DNA from: Lachnospiraceae bacterium | GTDB lineage: Bacteria; Bacillota; Clostridia; Lachnospirales; Lachnospiraceae | Assembly: GCA_902363135.1 (NCBI GenBank) | Contig: CABIZF010000001.1 | Coordinates: 620,001 to 684,000, forward strand | Direction: 5' to 3' | Length of the DNA stretch: 64,000 bases | In this document: piece after piece, positions 38,971-47,930 of the stretch | How the letters are laid out: the number at the start of each line of letters is the position of its first letter | Position numbering within the stretch: the stretch's first letter is position 1 | Notes under the pieces: model-generated | The model's input: the letters and a program-made list of their open reading frames with translations, nothing else | Databases searched by the model: none | What the model was told of the DNA's origin: nothing | Translations under genes and position numbers: made by a program

Positions 38971-39030
38971 CGTGTGTAAGCAAATCCGACTGCTCGCTTT
39001 CAGTATGTATGAGAAAAGGAGAAAATGATT

Positions 39031-40698
39031 ATGATGAACCACAACAAGTATATTCGCCAGTATTTTATGCCACCGGTTCGCAGTATGAAATGGGCCGAGA
39101 AGGAATATGTAGATCATGCACCGGTATGGTGCAGTGTGGATCTGAGGGATGGCAATCAGGCACTTGTCGTTCCGATGTCTCTGGAGCAAAAAGTACAGTT
39201 TTTCCAGCTCCTCGTAAAGATCGGTTTCAAGGAGATCGAGGTCGGCTTCCCGGCAGCTTCCGATACCGAGTACCAGTTTCTCCGCACTCTGATTGAGCAG
39301 GATCTGATTCCGGACGATGTGACGATTCAGGTGCTGACACAGGCGAGAGAACACATCATCCGCAAGACCTTTGAAGCACTTGAAGGAGCAAAGCATGCGA
39401 TCGTGCATGTATACAATTCCACCTCTCTTGCGCAGCGAGAGCAGGTATTCCACAAGTCAAAAGAAGAGATTCTGCAGATTGCCGTAGAGGGCGCAAAGCT
39501 TCTGAAGGAGCTGGCGGAAGAGGCTCATGCAAATTACCGGTTCGAGTACAGTCCGGAGAGCTTCACCGGCACAGAGATTGACTATGCGGCAGAAGTGTGC
39601 AACGCTGTTCTAGATATATGGCAGCCGACTGCAGACAACAAGGCGATCATTAACCTTCCGAGCACGGTACAGATGTCCATGCCGCATGTATATGCGAGCC
39701 AGATTGAGTACATGAATGATCATTTGAAGTACCGTGAGAATGTTGTTCTTTCTCTGCATCCGCACAACGATAGAGGCTGCGGCATCTCCGACGCAGAGAT
39801 GGGTATTCTGGCGGGAGCAGACCGTATTGAGGGAACGTTGTTCGGAAATGGTGAGCGTACCGGTAATGTAGACATCATTACTCTGGCGCTGAACATGTAC
39901 GCACAGGGCGTAGATCCGGAGCTTGACTTCTCTGATATGCCGTATATCACCGAGCATTATGAGGAGTATACCGGCATGAAGGTCGATGAGCGCAGCCCAT
40001 ATGGCGGTGGACTCGTATTTGCGGCGTTCTCCGGCTCTCATCAGGATGCGATTGCAAAGGGAATGAAGTACCGCGAGGAGCACAAGTGCGATACCTGGAC
40101 GGTTCCGTATCTGCCGATCGACCCGACCGATATCGGTCGCTCCTACGATGCGGATGTCATCCGGATCAACAGCCAGTCCGGAAAGGGCGGCGTCGGCTAT
40201 ATTCTGGAGCAGCACTATGGACTGAAGCTTCCGAAGAAGATGCGCGAGGCGATGGGCTATGCGGCAAAAGGCGTATCCGACGAGCTGCACAAGGAACTGC
40301 AGCCGGAAGAAATCTTCCAGATTTTCAAGAATACCTTCGAGAACATCACCGAGCCGTACAAGATCGAGGAAGTACACTTCAAGCAGCATAATGGTATCAT
40401 TGCAGAGGTAACGGCAACCTGCGGCGGCAAGACAAGCGTGATCGTGGCATCCGGTAACGGACGTCTGAACGCAGTCAGCAACGCAATGAAGAAGCATTTC
40501 CGCCTGGAGTACGACCTTGTGACCTATGAAGAGCATGCGCTTGAACAGAGCTCCAGCTCCCGCGCGATCGCATACGTCGGCATCCGCGACAAACAGGGCA
40601 ACCTGCACTGGGGTGCAGGACTGGATGTCGATATCATCCGTGCATCCATCGACGCATTACTGACCGCGATCAACCATCTGGCAGTGCATAATAAATAA
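39031..40698 (+). CDS. leuA: 2-isopropylmalate synthase
   Basis: A 555-residue LeuA of the long (LeuA2-type) class. It joins acetyl-CoA and 2-oxoisovalerate, the committed step of leucine synthesis. The TIM-barrel part has WCSVDLRDGNQAL, with the metal-binding aspartate, and LSLHPHNDRGCG, whose histidines bind metal. The C-terminal LeuA dimer domain (about 440-555) normally binds leucine for feedback inhibition. ATG 39031 is spaced 8 bases from AGGAGA; ATG 39025 is too close. Controlled by a leucine T-box upstream and ended by a strong terminator. Confidence 0.96.
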   Translation: MMNHNKYIRQYFMPPVRSMKWAEKEYVDHAPVWCSVDLRDGNQALVVPMSLEQKVQFFQLLVKIGFKEIEVGFPAASDTEYQFLRTLIEQDLIPDDVTIQVLTQAREHIIRKTFEALEGAKHAIVHVYNSTSLAQREQVFHKSKEEILQIAVEGAKLLKELAEEAHANYRFEYSPESFTGTEIDYAAEVCNAVLDIWQPTADNKAIINLPSTVQMSMPHVYASQIEYMNDHLKYRENVVLSLHPHNDRGCGISDAEMGILAGADRIEGTLFGNGERTGNVDIITLALNMYAQGVDPELDFSDMPYITEHYEEYTGMKVDERSPYGGGLVFAAFSGSHQDAIAKGMKYREEHKCDTWTVPYLPIDPTDIGRSYDADVIRINSQSGKGGVGYILEQHYGLKLPKKMREAMGYAAKGVSDELHKELQPEEIFQIFKNTFENITEPYKIEEVHFKQHNGIIAEVTATCGGKTSVIVASGNGRLNAVSNAMKKHFRLEYDLVTYEEHALEQSSSSRAIAYVGIRDKQGNLHWGAGLDVDIIRASIDALLTAINHLAVHNK

Positions 40699-40725
40699 GC
40701 ATAAACACGCGTAAGAAAAAGATAG

Positions 40726-40765
40726 GGCGTGTCCAATGGTGAGAATCCATTGGGCACGCCTTATT
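40726..40765. terminator. Terminator between leuA and the TraX gene
   Basis: GGCGTGTCCAATGG (40726-40739) pairs with CCATTGGGCACGCC (40747-40760) with one mismatch, then a T-rich stretch. It lies between convergent genes and may serve both. Confidence 0.8.
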
Positions 40766-41472
40766 CATTTTATTGCATACCGGATCACGCACAGCACAAG
40801 CAGGTGCAGCGGATAAAACAGGTAGAAGAACCACCGGGAAAATTCCCGTAGGTGCTCAGATCTTTTATGGTTGTAAAAGAAGAGAATCAATATGCCGGAG
40901 CACAGGATCCCAAAGCCGGAGATAAGACCGTGCAGCAGAGCCGGAAACAGGGAATACTGCTCGAGATACTCGAGCGTATTTGCAAAGGCAAAGAGAACAT
41001 AGCCAAGAAGATAGACTTTTCCAATCCGTTTCCGGTCCTGGCCTGCCTGCGCAAACAGAACAGTGAACAGAGCTGCAAATCCGGCCCAGTCACAGAAGCA
41101 GGATAACAGGACAAGACCTGTGATCTCAATCCGGCATCTGACGGAAGCAAAGGGAAGGCGCTCCATGCAGACAAGGATCAGAAAGCAGAGAAACAGAGTC
41201 AGCAGCATGTTTCCGGTCGGTGTGTGAAAAGCGAGCATAAAGGGCACCTGTGAGAGAATGGCAAAGAGCAGCAGCCGCTGCCCGTATTTGCGTTTGGAGT
41301 GTGTAAAGTGGAAGCCCTCTACAAGAAAATAGCACATCGTGATTGCGGTAAAATAGCCGATGTCGAGAAAGATCTCGCAGAGCAGTGTTCCGGGTGTGAG
41401 AAACAGGTTGGCAATGTGGTTGAGCAGCATAGCCAGAATGGCCAGATATTTGATTGTGTCGCGGCTTAACAT
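40765..41472 (-). CDS. TraX family membrane protein
   Basis: A 235-residue polytopic protein with seven or more hydrophobic helices. It starts MLSRDTIKYLAILAMLLNHIAN, which matches TraX family proteins (TraX of the F plasmid acetylates pilin; chromosomal Firmicute members have no proven role and are acyltransferase-like). The minus-strand start at 41472 follows AAGGAG; the open frame continues upstream to 41610, but that part overlaps repeat A and is not coding. It is monocistronic and convergent with leuA. Confidence 0.85.
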   Translation of the reverse strand: MLSRDTIKYLAILAMLLNHIANLFLTPGTLLCEIFLDIGYFTAITMCYFLVEGFHFTHSKRKYGQRLLLFAILSQVPFMLAFHTPTGNMLLTLFLCFLILVCMERLPFASVRCRIEITGLVLLSCFCDWAGFAALFTVLFAQAGQDRKRIGKVYLLGYVLFAFANTLEYLEQYSLFPALLHGLISGFGILCSGILILFFYNHKRSEHLREFSRWFFYLFYPLHLLVLCVIRYAIK

Positions 41473-41507
41473 GGGATCTCCTTCTTTACAACTGATGATG
41501 TTGGGTT

Positions 41508-41580
41508 TGGCCCCCAAGTTCAAAAGCTTTATCATGCAAGCATGAACGGCTTTTTGACCTTTTGACCCTGGTATCATCAG
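41508..41580 (-). repeat. Partial copy of repeat family A (inverted)
   Basis: Bases 41515-41579 match the reverse complement of 11611-11673 with a few substitutions, including TCATGCAAGCATGA and the TTTTTGACCTTTTGACCCTGG stretch. Only one end of the element is present. It lies upstream of the TraX gene. Confidence 0.75.
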
Positions 41581-41899
41581 CATTTTAATACGAAACAAAC
41601 CATGAAGCAAGTATGTCTTTGCGAAAAAACAAAGCTCGTAAATATTACATAATTATTACAAAATAATTCAAAAACCTGTACGGAATCAAAGAATACGACA
41701 TATTTTTTGCAAATATGTAAGAAAAGCAGGAAAAACAGCGAATTTAAGCAATGTGAAATATGCTATCCAGCCAGAAAATCAAGTGGCAGATGCGATAAAA
41801 ATCAACGTATAATGAAGAAAAACTTTGTGAGAAAGAAATAAAAATGTAACAAAGAAAAATGTCGACGAAATAAATTATTACAAAAATATGAATCAGATA
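41581..41899. other. A/T-rich intergenic region without a recognisable gene
   Basis: About 320 bases rich in A and T, with no open frame of note. It holds a 13-bp direct repeat (AATTATTACAAAA at 41651 and 41873), a short palindrome CATATTT/AAATATG (41699-41717) and a possible extra -10 (TATAAT near 41810). The function is unclear; it may be an upstream control region for the SleB-like gene. Confidence 0.4.
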
Positions 41900-41929
41900 T
41901 TGACAGAATGTTTTCGGATCAGGTATAAT
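41900..41929 (+). promoter_or_regulatory. Promoter of the SleB-like gene
   Basis: TTGACA (41900-41905), 18 bp, TATAAT (41924-41929), about 85 bases before the start codon. Both boxes are consensus. Confidence 0.8.
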
Positions 41930-42013
41930 GCAGCTACGTTACAAAAACAGTATAGATGACGATAAGGGGCAAAAACGGGATGGGGAGATCCCGGAGTATG
42001 GGAGAAATCAGAA

Positions 42014-42811
42014 ATGCTGTTGACCAACGCAGAAGGAAGAAAAAGGATCCTGAAGGATGCTGCGCTGATTTTGTTTGCGATCCTGATGCTTGTGAGCATC
42101 GCGGTTGTGATCTCGGAGTTTGAGACCGGAGGGCATGGTACAGTCTATGCGGTCGATTCTTCTTCAAACGAGGGAAGCTGGCAGTCACAGATGGGCCTGA
42201 CCGGAGTCGTGACCGGGGTCGCAGATATGGAAAAATATTCCGAGGCGACACGGCTGATCCGGATGGATGGAGCCAAGGGTGCAACCCTTGCAGGGGCTTG
42301 CGGGTTGGACCGCCGGGCAATCCGGAAACGACAGATCGCAAGCGGAACGACAAAAGCGAAAGAGCTTGGCTATTATGCACAGCAGACCATTCAGGAAAAC
42401 CAGATGTCCGGCGAAGAATATTATACGTTGCTACAGATTGTGGAGGCAGAGGCGACCGGTGGCGATGTGATGAGCAAGATGATGGTAGCCGGAGTCGTTT
42501 TGAACCGCGTGAAGGATTCTCACTTCCCGGATACGATCCAGGAGGTCGTATGGCAGGATGACCAGTTTCAGCCGACGTCCGACGGACGGATTTACAGCTG
42601 CTCCGTGACTGATTCGACTATTCTTGCAGTCGAGCGGGTACTGCAGGGAGAGGATTACACAGAGGGTGCACTGTTTTTTTTGGCAAGAGGTTCCGCAGAG
42701 CAGAAAAATACGGACTGGTTTGACGCCAATCTTACAAAGCTGTTTGAATACGGCGGACATGAATACTATACCTATCGGGATGAAGCAGAAGCAACTGCTG
42801 CACAGGAATAG
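42014..42811 (+). CDS. SleB-type cell wall hydrolase (Hydrolase_2)
   Basis: A 265-residue protein with an N-terminal membrane anchor or signal (about 16-35). A linker follows, then the cell wall hydrolase domain (about 140-255). The family signature is clear: LLQIVEAEATGG, KMMVAGVVLNRV, HFPDTIQEVV and FQPTSDGRI. SleB-like enzymes are lytic transglycosylases that open peptidoglycan, best known in cortex degradation. A consensus vegetative promoter suggests action outside sporulation as well. The ribosome site (GGGAGAAATCAGAA) is moderate. Confidence 0.85.
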   Translation: MLLTNAEGRKRILKDAALILFAILMLVSIAVVISEFETGGHGTVYAVDSSSNEGSWQSQMGLTGVVTGVADMEKYSEATRLIRMDGAKGATLAGACGLDRRAIRKRQIASGTTKAKELGYYAQQTIQENQMSGEEYYTLLQIVEAEATGGDVMSKMMVAGVVLNRVKDSHFPDTIQEVVWQDDQFQPTSDGRIYSCSVTDSTILAVERVLQGEDYTEGALFFLARGSAEQKNTDWFDANLTKLFEYGGHEYYTYRDEAEATAAQE

Positions 42812-42817
42812 AACAGG

Positions 42818-42853
42818 AGGCTGTTGCAATCAGAAGGTTGCAATGGCCTTTTG
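42818..42853 (+). terminator. Terminator of the SleB-like gene
   Basis: AGGCTGTTGCAA pairs with TTGCAATGGCCT (12 bp, two G-T pairs) and a T-run follows. It starts 7 bases after the stop codon. The right arm also supplies the -35 of the thrC promoter. Confidence 0.75.
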
Positions 42854-42866
42854 CGTGTGGTATACT
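42838..42866 (+). promoter_or_regulatory. Promoter of thrC, overlapping the terminator
   Basis: TTGCAA (42838-42843), 17 bp, TATACT (42861-42866). The -35 lies inside the right arm of the preceding terminator stem. Confidence 0.65.
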
Positions 42867-42919
42867 CACGGGAAGATGAGAGTCATCTGAAGTCTAAGGA
42901 AAAGGAATGGGTAGCGATT

Positions 42920-44413
42920 ATGGAATGGATGTACAGAAGCACAAGAAATGCAGCAAACCGAGTGACAGCTTCACAGGCAATTCTACAGGGACTGGCTGAG
43001 GACGGCGGTCTGTATGTACCGGAGCAGATTCCGGCACTGGATCTTCCGCTTGCGACATTGGGAGAGATGAACTACCATGAGGTGGCATATGCGGTTCTGA
43101 GCCGTTTTCTGACAGATTATACGGAAGAGGAGCTGAAGTACTGCATCCGCAGCGCTTATGACCGGAAGTTTGATACCGAAGAGATCGTACCGATCCGAAA
43201 AGCAGACGGCAGCTTTTATCTGGAGCTGTTCCATGGGGCGACGATCGCATTTAAGGATATGGCTCTTTCCATTTTGCCATATCTCATGACAACCGCAGCG
43301 AAGAAGAATCACGAGGACAAGGAAATTGTGATTCTGACTGCTACTTCCGGCGATACCGGAAAGGCAGCGCTTGCAGGCTTTGCAGATGTACCGGGTACCA
43401 GGATCATTGTCTTTTATCCGAAGGATGGTGTCAGCGCAGTACAGGAAAAGCAGATGGTGACACAAAAGGGTAAGAATACCTGTGTCATCGGTATCCGTGG
43501 TAATTTTGATGATGCTCAGTCCGGCGTGAAACGTATTTTCGGAGACGAGGCACTTCGCAAAGAGCTCTCAGAGGCAGGTTTTTGCTTTTCTTCTGCAAAT
43601 TCGATCAATATCGGGCGGCTTGTTCCGCAGATCGTATACTACGTCTATGCTTATGGAAGACTGCTGGCAAAGGGTGAGCTGCAGGCCGATGAAGAGATGA
43701 ATGTTGTCGTACCGACCGGCAACTTTGGAAATATTCTGGCTGCTTTTTATGCAAAGCAGATGGGTATTCCGGTAGGCAAACTGATCTGTGCATCCAATGA
43801 GAATAAGGTTCTTTATGATTTCTTCCAGACCGGCGTCTATGACCGGAACCGTGCGTTTCATCTGACGACCTCTCCGTCTATGGATATCCTGATCTCCAGT
43901 AACCTGGAGCGCCTGATCTATCGTCTGGCAGGAGAGGATGCAAAGAAGAATGCAGAGCTGATGCAGCAGCTGACCGGCACCGGGCGCTATGAGATCACAG
44001 ATGAGATGCGTGCAAAGCTTCAGGATTTTGCCGGTGGCTATGCGACTGAGGCAGAGACCGCAGAAGAAATACGCACCTTATATGAGAAGACCGGATATGT
44101 ACTGGATACCCATACGGCAGTCGCTTCTTACGTGTATCGTAAATGGAAGGAGCAGAACCATCCGACGGCTCCGGTTGTAATCGCATCGACGGCGAGTCCG
44201 TTTAAGTTTGCGCGCAGTGTCATGAGTGCGATTGATGCAAAATATGCCGGGATGGAAGATTTTGCGCTGATTGACGAGCTGAGCCGTATTGCAAACGTTC
44301 CGGTTCCGAAGGCGGTAGAAGAGATTCGCAATGCACCGGTGCTTCATGATAAAGTGATCGAAACCGGAGAAATGCCGGATGCCGTAAAATCATTTTTAGG
44401 AATTAGTAAGTAA
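42920..44413 (+). CDS. thrC: Threonine synthase
   Basis: A 497-residue ThrC converting O-phosphohomoserine to threonine with pyridoxal phosphate. The PLP lysine is in LFHGATIAFKDMALS. The cofactor phosphate loop is near VPTGNFGNILAAF. An N-terminal Thr_synth_N region (STRNAANRVTASQAILQGL) is present. ATG 42920 or the in-frame ATG 42929 could start; I use 42920, with AAGGA about 12-15 bases upstream. The frame open to 42824 includes the promoter and is not coding. A new SH3b gene follows after 10 bases. Confidence 0.94.
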   Translation: MEWMYRSTRNAANRVTASQAILQGLAEDGGLYVPEQIPALDLPLATLGEMNYHEVAYAVLSRFLTDYTEEELKYCIRSAYDRKFDTEEIVPIRKADGSFYLELFHGATIAFKDMALSILPYLMTTAAKKNHEDKEIVILTATSGDTGKAALAGFADVPGTRIIVFYPKDGVSAVQEKQMVTQKGKNTCVIGIRGNFDDAQSGVKRIFGDEALRKELSEAGFCFSSANSINIGRLVPQIVYYVYAYGRLLAKGELQADEEMNVVVPTGNFGNILAAFYAKQMGIPVGKLICASNENKVLYDFFQTGVYDRNRAFHLTTSPSMDILISSNLERLIYRLAGEDAKKNAELMQQLTGTGRYEITDEMRAKLQDFAGGYATEAETAEEIRTLYEKTGYVLDTHTAVASYVYRKWKEQNHPTAPVVIASTASPFKFARSVMSAIDAKYAGMEDFALIDELSRIANVPVPKAVEEIRNAPVLHDKVIETGEMPDAVKSFLGISK

Positions 44414-44423
44414 AGGAGTAAAA

Positions 44424-45035
44424 GTGAAACAGTTTAAGGAATGGCTTTCAGATTATCTGCGCTATTTCCTGCTGCTGCTGGCAGCGATTCTTGCTTTTTT
44501 TCTGATTCTGGCGGGCGTGAAGATCTATCAGAATTCAAAAAAGCCGGACGCTGCCAATGCGATCCAGATCATCACGGAAACGGAGACTGAGACCACAGCA
44601 AAGAAGCAGACAGAGACGGAGATGACATCAGAGACAGAATCTGAGTCAGAGTCAGAGACAGAACAGAAAACGGAAACGGCAGCCGACACTGCCGAGACAA
44701 AAGCGGAGACGGCAGTGCAGGCGCAGTCCTCTGCACAGACAGATGCAGCAGCCGCTCAGACGGAGACAGCTGCCGCAGCGACAGAAAAGCCGACCGAGAC
44801 CCAGCCGCCTACTGAAAAGGCGACCGAGACGCAGCCGGCCACAGAGACCGAGTACACACCGGTATATAAGACATTGAAGGGATCCTGCTACATCCGAAGC
44901 GGTCCAAGCATGGATGCGGAGATTATCGGAGAGTATATGTATGGTACGACCGTAGAATTCCTTGAGGATGTCGGAGGATGGTATAAGGTCCGGATCGACG
45001 GAATGGTTGGATATATGGGAGCACGCTTTTTCTAA
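44424..45035 (+). CDS. Membrane-anchored protein with Thr/Glu-rich linker and SH3b domain
   Basis: A 203-residue protein starting with GTG after AAAGGAG. One transmembrane helix (about 14-34) is followed by a linker of about 100 residues made almost wholly of T, E, A, S and Q (TETESESESE-like). A C-terminal SH3b domain (about 148-203; SCYIRSGPSMDAEIIGEY.. GYMGARFF) ends it. The shape suggests an anchored wall-binding or signalling protein whose linker spans the wall. It is co-transcribed with thrC (10-base gap), though the functional link is unclear. Confidence 0.78.
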   Translation: MKQFKEWLSDYLRYFLLLLAAILAFFLILAGVKIYQNSKKPDAANAIQIITETETETTAKKQTETEMTSETESESESETEQKTETAADTAETKAETAVQAQSSAQTDAAAAQTETAAAATEKPTETQPPTEKATETQPATETEYTPVYKTLKGSCYIRSGPSMDAEIIGEYMYGTTVEFLEDVGGWYKVRIDGMVGYMGARFF

Positions 45036-45047
45036 AGCGTGCTTTCT
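45021..45047 (+). terminator. Terminator of the thrC operon
   Basis: GCACGCTTT (45021-45029) pairs with AAAGCGTGC (45034-45042), followed by TTTCTT. The SH3b stop codon lies within the loop/stem. On the minus strand it could also help end the ABC-F gene. Confidence 0.75.
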
Positions 45048-45055
45048 TATGCTTC

Positions 45056-46972
45056 TTATGTTTCCTGAAGCTGTTCCCAGAGCTCATAGAGCTGATCGAT
45101 TTCTTCCACCAGAGCAGCTTTTTCTTTGCTGAGCTCGGTGCATTTTGCGACATCGGTGAACACTTCTTCTTTTGTCATCAGCATATCAATTTCACTGCTG
45201 CGTTCCTCAAGCTTTGTGATCTTATCCTCCGTCTTTTTCAGATCATTCTGGCGCTTGCGTTCCTTTGCCTGCAGTTCCTTCTGACGTGCCCAGTCATCAC
45301 GGGAAGAAGCAGCCGCAGGTGCTTCTGTGTGTTCTTTTTCCTGTTCCGGCGCGTAAATTTTTGTCAGCTCCTCAGACTTTTCCAGATAGTAGTCATAGTT
45401 GCCGATGTAGTTGACGAGCGTCTGGTTTTTCAACTCCAGAATGCGGGTTGCAGTCTGGTTGATAAAATAACGGTCGTGCGAGACATAGAGCACCGTGCCG
45501 GTGTAGTTTTGGATCGCTTTTTCCAGAATCTCTTTGGAAACGATATCCAGGTGGTTTGTCGGCTCGTCAAGGATCAGAAAATTGGACTTGGAGAGCATAA
45601 GGCGCGCAAGAGAAAGACGTCCACGCTCGCCGCCGCTTAAATCCTGAATGCGCTTGTATACATCATCTCCGGTAAAGAGAAAGGCTGCGAGCACATTGCG
45701 AATCTCGGTGCCGGTCATCTCCGGATAGACGTCCGAAATTTCCTCCATCAGTGTCTTTTCCATATGCAGCTGCTGGTGCTCCTGATCGTAGTAGCTGATG
45801 TGCACCTTGCTGCCGAGTGTCACAGAACCGTGGTCAGCCTGCTCCAGCCCGTTGATGATTTTCAGTATAGTTGTCTTTCCGGTACCGTTATCTCCGATCA
45901 CTGCGACCTTCTCGCCGCGCTGGATCTGGAAATTCAGATCGGAAAAAAGCGGATTGCCGGGGAATGATTTGGAGAGATGCTCAACGGTGAGCACATCGTT
46001 TCCGCTTAAAATCTGCGGCTCCAGATGCAGATGCATATCTGCGCGCGTCTCAGTCGGTTTTTCCAGCACTTCGATTTTATCGAGCATTTTTTCACGGCTC
46101 TCTGCGCGGCGGATTGACTTTTCACGGTTAAAGGATTTCAGCTTGGCAATGACGGCCTCCTGATGGCGGATCTCCTGCTGCTGATTGACATAAGCGCGCC
46201 AGGCGGCTTCCCGCAGCTGTGCTTTCTTTTCCGCATAGGCGGAGTAATTGCCGGAGAAGGTCATGACCCTTCCGTTGTCCAGCTCGATGATTTTTGTGAC
46301 GACGCGATTCAGAAAATACCGGTCGTGGGCAACGATCAGAACGGCGCCTTTGTAGTTGATCAGGTAGTTTTCCAGCCATGCGATGGAATTTAAGTCCAGA
46401 TGGTTGATCGGCTCGTCGAGCAGCAAAAGATCCGGGGAGGAGAGCAGCAGACGTCCGAGCGCGACGCGTGTCTTCTGACCACCGGATAAGGTCGCGATTT
46501 TCTTCTGAAATTCATCTTCTGTAAATCCAAGGCCCTTGAGCACACCGACGAGTTCACTTTGCAGGGCATAGCCGTTCTGATGCTCAAATTCTGTAGAAAT
46601 GCGGTTGTACTGTTCCATAAGATTCTGCAATGCATCACCGGAAAGGTGCTTCATCTCATGCTCCATTTCGCGCATGCGCTGCTCCATGCGGAGAACATCT
46701 TCCTTGACGCTGAGCAGCTCCTCGTAGATCGTCTGATCACCGTGGATGTCCTGATGCTGCTCAAGATAGCCGAATGTCTTGCCCTTTGCGAGTGCCACGA
46801 CACCGGAGTCCGGCTCAAGCTCGCCGACGATCATACGCAGAAGTGTCGTCTTACCGGCGCCGTTGATACCGACGATAGCGGCCTTTTCGTGGTCTTCGAT
46901 ATGGAAGGATGCCTGTGTTACGATGCATTCAGTTCCGAATGCCTTGCTGATATTCTGACATGAAAGTATCAT
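45056..46972 (-). CDS. ABC-F family ATPase (YdiF-like)
   Basis: A 638-residue protein with two ABC domains and no membrane segments. Walker A motifs GINGAGKTT and GDNGTGKTT, signature LSGGQKTRV and LSGGERGRL, and Walker B ending DEPINHLD and DEPTNHLD. A linker joins the domains and a charged coiled coil ends the protein (about 540-638). ABC-F proteins act on ribosomes; some protect against antibiotics. The ydiF gene of Bacillus lies near rex as here, so it is probably that housekeeping member rather than a resistance gene. The minus-strand start at 46972 follows AAAGGAG; the frame to 47116 is upstream leader. Confidence 0.9.
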   Translation of the reverse strand: MILSCQNISKAFGTECIVTQASFHIEDHEKAAIVGINGAGKTTLLRMIVGELEPDSGVVALAKGKTFGYLEQHQDIHGDQTIYEELLSVKEDVLRMEQRMREMEHEMKHLSGDALQNLMEQYNRISTEFEHQNGYALQSELVGVLKGLGFTEDEFQKKIATLSGGQKTRVALGRLLLSSPDLLLLDEPINHLDLNSIAWLENYLINYKGAVLIVAHDRYFLNRVVTKIIELDNGRVMTFSGNYSAYAEKKAQLREAAWRAYVNQQQEIRHQEAVIAKLKSFNREKSIRRAESREKMLDKIEVLEKPTETRADMHLHLEPQILSGNDVLTVEHLSKSFPGNPLFSDLNFQIQRGEKVAVIGDNGTGKTTILKIINGLEQADHGSVTLGSKVHISYYDQEHQQLHMEKTLMEEISDVYPEMTGTEIRNVLAAFLFTGDDVYKRIQDLSGGERGRLSLARLMLSKSNFLILDEPTNHLDIVSKEILEKAIQNYTGTVLYVSHDRYFINQTATRILELKNQTLVNYIGNYDYYLEKSEELTKIYAPEQEKEHTEAPAAASSRDDWARQKELQAKERKRQNDLKKTEDKITKLEERSSEIDMLMTKEEVFTDVAKCTELSKEKAALVEEIDQLYELWEQLQET

Positions 46973-47030
46973 GGGTACTCCTTTATATTCATCCTGTACT
47001 ATAGTAGGGGCTTTTGAGCCCAACATCACC

Positions 47031-47058
47031 ATTATAACGAAAACACGGGAAAACTCAA
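47031..47058 (-). promoter_or_regulatory. Promoter of the ABC-F gene
   Basis: On the minus strand TTGAGT (47053-47058), 16 bp, TATAAT (47031-47036), about 60 bases before the start. A small stem GGGCT-caaa-AGCCC lies in the leader. Confidence 0.65.
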
Positions 47059-47109
47059 TATCTGTTTGTATTTTTTTGCGATCAGAGAAGCTTTTACCAT
47101 GCAGTTTTA

Positions 47110-47138
47110 TTGACAAAAAAAAAACACACCGATATAAT
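47110..47138 (+). promoter_or_regulatory. Promoter of rex
   Basis: TTGACA (47110-47115), an A-rich 17-bp spacer, TATAAT (47133-47138): consensus. It is divergent from the ABC-F promoter. Confidence 0.85.
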
Positions 47139-47200
47139 GATAAAAGACATTCTTGAACGGTGGATGCCGAAGAAAAGGAAATGGAAAAGAGGGCGGAATT

Positions 47201-47854
47201 TTGGAAGAACGTGAAATTTCAAAAGCAGTTATAAAAAGACTGCCGCGATATTATCGTTATCTCGGAAATTTGCTGGAGGAAAAAGTTGAGCGAATTTCAT
47301 CAAACGAGTTAAGCGAAATGATGAACGTCACTGCATCTCAGATTCGGCAGGATCTGAACAATTTCGGTGGATTCGGACAACAGGGATACGGCTACAATGT
47401 CAAGTATCTTTACAACGAGATTGGTAGAATTCTCGGCCTGGACCGTGTGTATAACATGATCATCGTCGGAGCCGGAAATCTGGGACAGGCACTGGCCAAC
47501 TATGTAAAATTTGAGAAGCGCGGGTTCTGGATCAAGGGCATCTTTGATGTGAACCCACGCCTGAAGGGCATGACAGTGCGTGGTATTGAGATTCGTATGA
47601 CCGACGAATTGCCGCAGTTTATCCGAGATAACCAGATCCAGATAGCAGCCCTGACGCTTCCGAAGTCCGGGGCAGAAGAGCTTGCGCCGATTCTCGTGGA
47701 AAATGGTGTAAAGGCGATCTGGAACTTTGCACATACCGATCTGCAGCAGCTGCCGAAGGACGTGATTGTGGAGAGCGTTCATCTTTCGGAGAGCCTGATG
47801 CAGCTTTCCTACAATTTAAATCACATGGAGCTGGAAAAAGAACGCGAACTATGA
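47201..47854 (+). CDS. rex: Redox-sensing transcriptional repressor Rex
   Basis: A 217-residue Rex. An N-terminal winged helix (KRLPRYYRYL, then VTASQIRQDLNNFG) precedes a Rossmann domain with VGAGNLGQAL. Rex binds DNA when NADH is low and releases it when NADH rises, controlling fermentation and electron-transfer genes. TTG at 47201 is chosen: AGAGGGCGG is well spaced and the family length fits. ATG 47153 would start only about 8 bases after the expected transcription start. A likely Rex site lies in this window at 59226-59243. Confidence 0.93.
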   Translation: MEEREISKAVIKRLPRYYRYLGNLLEEKVERISSNELSEMMNVTASQIRQDLNNFGGFGQQGYGYNVKYLYNEIGRILGLDRVYNMIIVGAGNLGQALANYVKFEKRGFWIKGIFDVNPRLKGMTVRGIEIRMTDELPQFIRDNQIQIAALTLPKSGAEELAPILVENGVKAIWNFAHTDLQQLPKDVIVESVHLSESLMQLSYNLNHMELEKEREL

Positions 47855-47930
47855 GACAGTCAGAGGCTGAGGTGCGACACGGCAGTTGGAGCACGCAGCC
47901 TTTTCCGTTTTATCTCGGAGGGATGGCGCT

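Noticed and set aside
39610..40608. Open frame of 332 codons on the - strand inside leuA
   Set aside because: It mirrors the codons of leuA and has a cysteine/histidine/arginine-rich composition typical of antisense frames.
45056..46972. Antibiotic-resistance type ABC-F protein
   Set aside because: Location next to rex as in Bacillus ydiF and the general motif pattern favour a housekeeping member; nothing specific for resistance was seen.
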